Made by a program: the position numbers and the translations under genes
The notes under the pieces: generated by a model
The model's input: only the letters and a program-made list of their open reading frames with translations
Databases searched by the model: none
What the model was told of the DNA's origin: nothing
Shown here: piece after piece, positions 13,920 through 14,238 of the stretch
How positions within the stretch are numbered: the stretch's first letter is position 1
How the letters are laid out: each line of letters starts with the position of its first letter
Assembly (NCBI GenBank): GCA_007128865.1
Contig: SKWP01000232.1
Location: forward strand, 1 to 14,238
DNA length: 14,238 nt
Reading direction: 5' to 3'
Source: Paracoccaceae bacterium
Lineage (GTDB): Bacteria; Pseudomonadota; Alphaproteobacteria; Rhodobacterales; Rhodobacteraceae

Positions 13920-14238
13920 ATGCCTCATGACGGCTGCGACCGGAACCCGCCCAGTGACACTGTCCTGTTGCCCGGCCTGACCGACCTTACCGGCGCCGCA
14001 ACAGCGCAGGCCGACACCGTACTTTCCTCTGCCGTCGCCCGGCTTCGCGCGGCCGTGGTCAGCGATGGCAGGATCGATCCGGCAGCGCTGGACGACGCGC
14101 AGACTGCGGCACACGGGCTGGCGTGGCTGGCAACCTGTGTCGAGGCGCTGCGGCAGATGCAGGGCTGGGCCGAACGCTTGCAGGCCGAGGGACGCTTTGG
14201 CGAGATCGAGCAACTGCTGCACCAGATTGCCTTTGGCG
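13920..14238 (+). CDS. mcd: Acyl-CoA dehydrogenase N-terminal extension, probably methylsuccinyl-CoA dehydrogenase (partial)
   Basis: ATG at 13920 opens a frame that runs off the window after 106 codons. The visible residues lie before the core acyl-CoA dehydrogenase fold and match what I recall of the long N-terminal domain of methylsuccinyl-CoA dehydrogenase and near relatives: GRIDPAALDDAQTAAHGLAW, LATCVEALRQMQGWAERL, then FGEIEQLLHQIAFG. Mcd oxidises (2S)-methylsuccinyl-CoA to mesaconyl-CoA in the ethylmalonyl-CoA pathway of acetate assimilation. AAGGGAG at 13907-13913 lies six bases before the start. The 120 bases after the LysR stop hold a small hairpin (gcagc 13812-13816 with gctgc 13820-13824) and an AT-richer segment near 13857-13863 that could contain a promoter, so this gene is probably a separate unit. 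Another acyl-CoA dehydrogenase with the same type of extension remains possible, because the catalytic part is not visible. Confidence 0.6.
   Translation, partial: MPHDGCDRNPPSDTVLLPGLTDLTGAATAQADTVLSSAVARLRAAVVSDGRIDPAALDDAQTAAHGLAWLATCVEALRQMQGWAERLQAEGRFGEIEQLLHQIAFG

Overview
The window is a GC-rich stretch from an alphaproteobacterium, most likely Rhodobacterales-like. The evidence is the high GC throughout, an ATP-type PEP carboxykinase at the left edge, a tripartite tricarboxylate transporter (TTT) set, and at the right edge the start of a gene resembling methylsuccinyl-CoA dehydrogenase of the ethylmalonyl-CoA pathway. The assignment rests on gene content and style only. All recognisable genes lie on the + strand. 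I saw no tRNA, rRNA, insertion sequence, phage gene or CRISPR array.

Layout: (1) 1-582, C-terminal part of pckA. (2) 583-903, a non-coding interval with a very strong inverted repeat (653-725), a short GC direct repeat, a 12-bp palindrome and an AT-rich dyad with T runs just before the first operon gene. (3) 904-7452, a catabolic block: an acetolactate-synthase-like ThDP enzyme, an iron-sulfur subunit, two small heme-type membrane anchors and a flavoprotein that together form a succinate dehydrogenase/fumarate reductase-like complex, then the alpha and beta subunits of a class I fumarase/tartrate dehydratase-type hydro-lyase. Start and stop codons overlap or nearly touch throughout. (4) 7535-11990, a TTT importer with two tandem, closely related TctC binding proteins followed by TctB and TctA. 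(5) 12073-12846, a TauE/SafE-family exporter. (6) 12876-13799, a LysR-type regulator as the last gene of the series. (7) 13920-14238, the N-terminus of an Mcd-like acyl-CoA dehydrogenase, cut by the window edge.

Read together, genes 904-13799 look like one self-contained module: periplasmic capture and import of a carboxylate, quinone-linked dehydrogenation across a C-C bond by the SDH/FRD-like complex, addition of water to the resulting alkene by the fumarase-like enzyme, processing of a derived 2-oxo acid by the ThDP enzyme, export of an anionic by-product by TauE, and control by LysR. The substrate cannot be read from the sequence. The flavoprotein differs from true SdhA/FrdA at two telling places: the FAD-linking histidine position is Cys48, and the substrate-binding Thr of the TEG motif is Glu256. 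An alternative dicarboxylate, rather than succinate, is therefore the better guess. This unusual combination is the main candidate for an undescribed system here.
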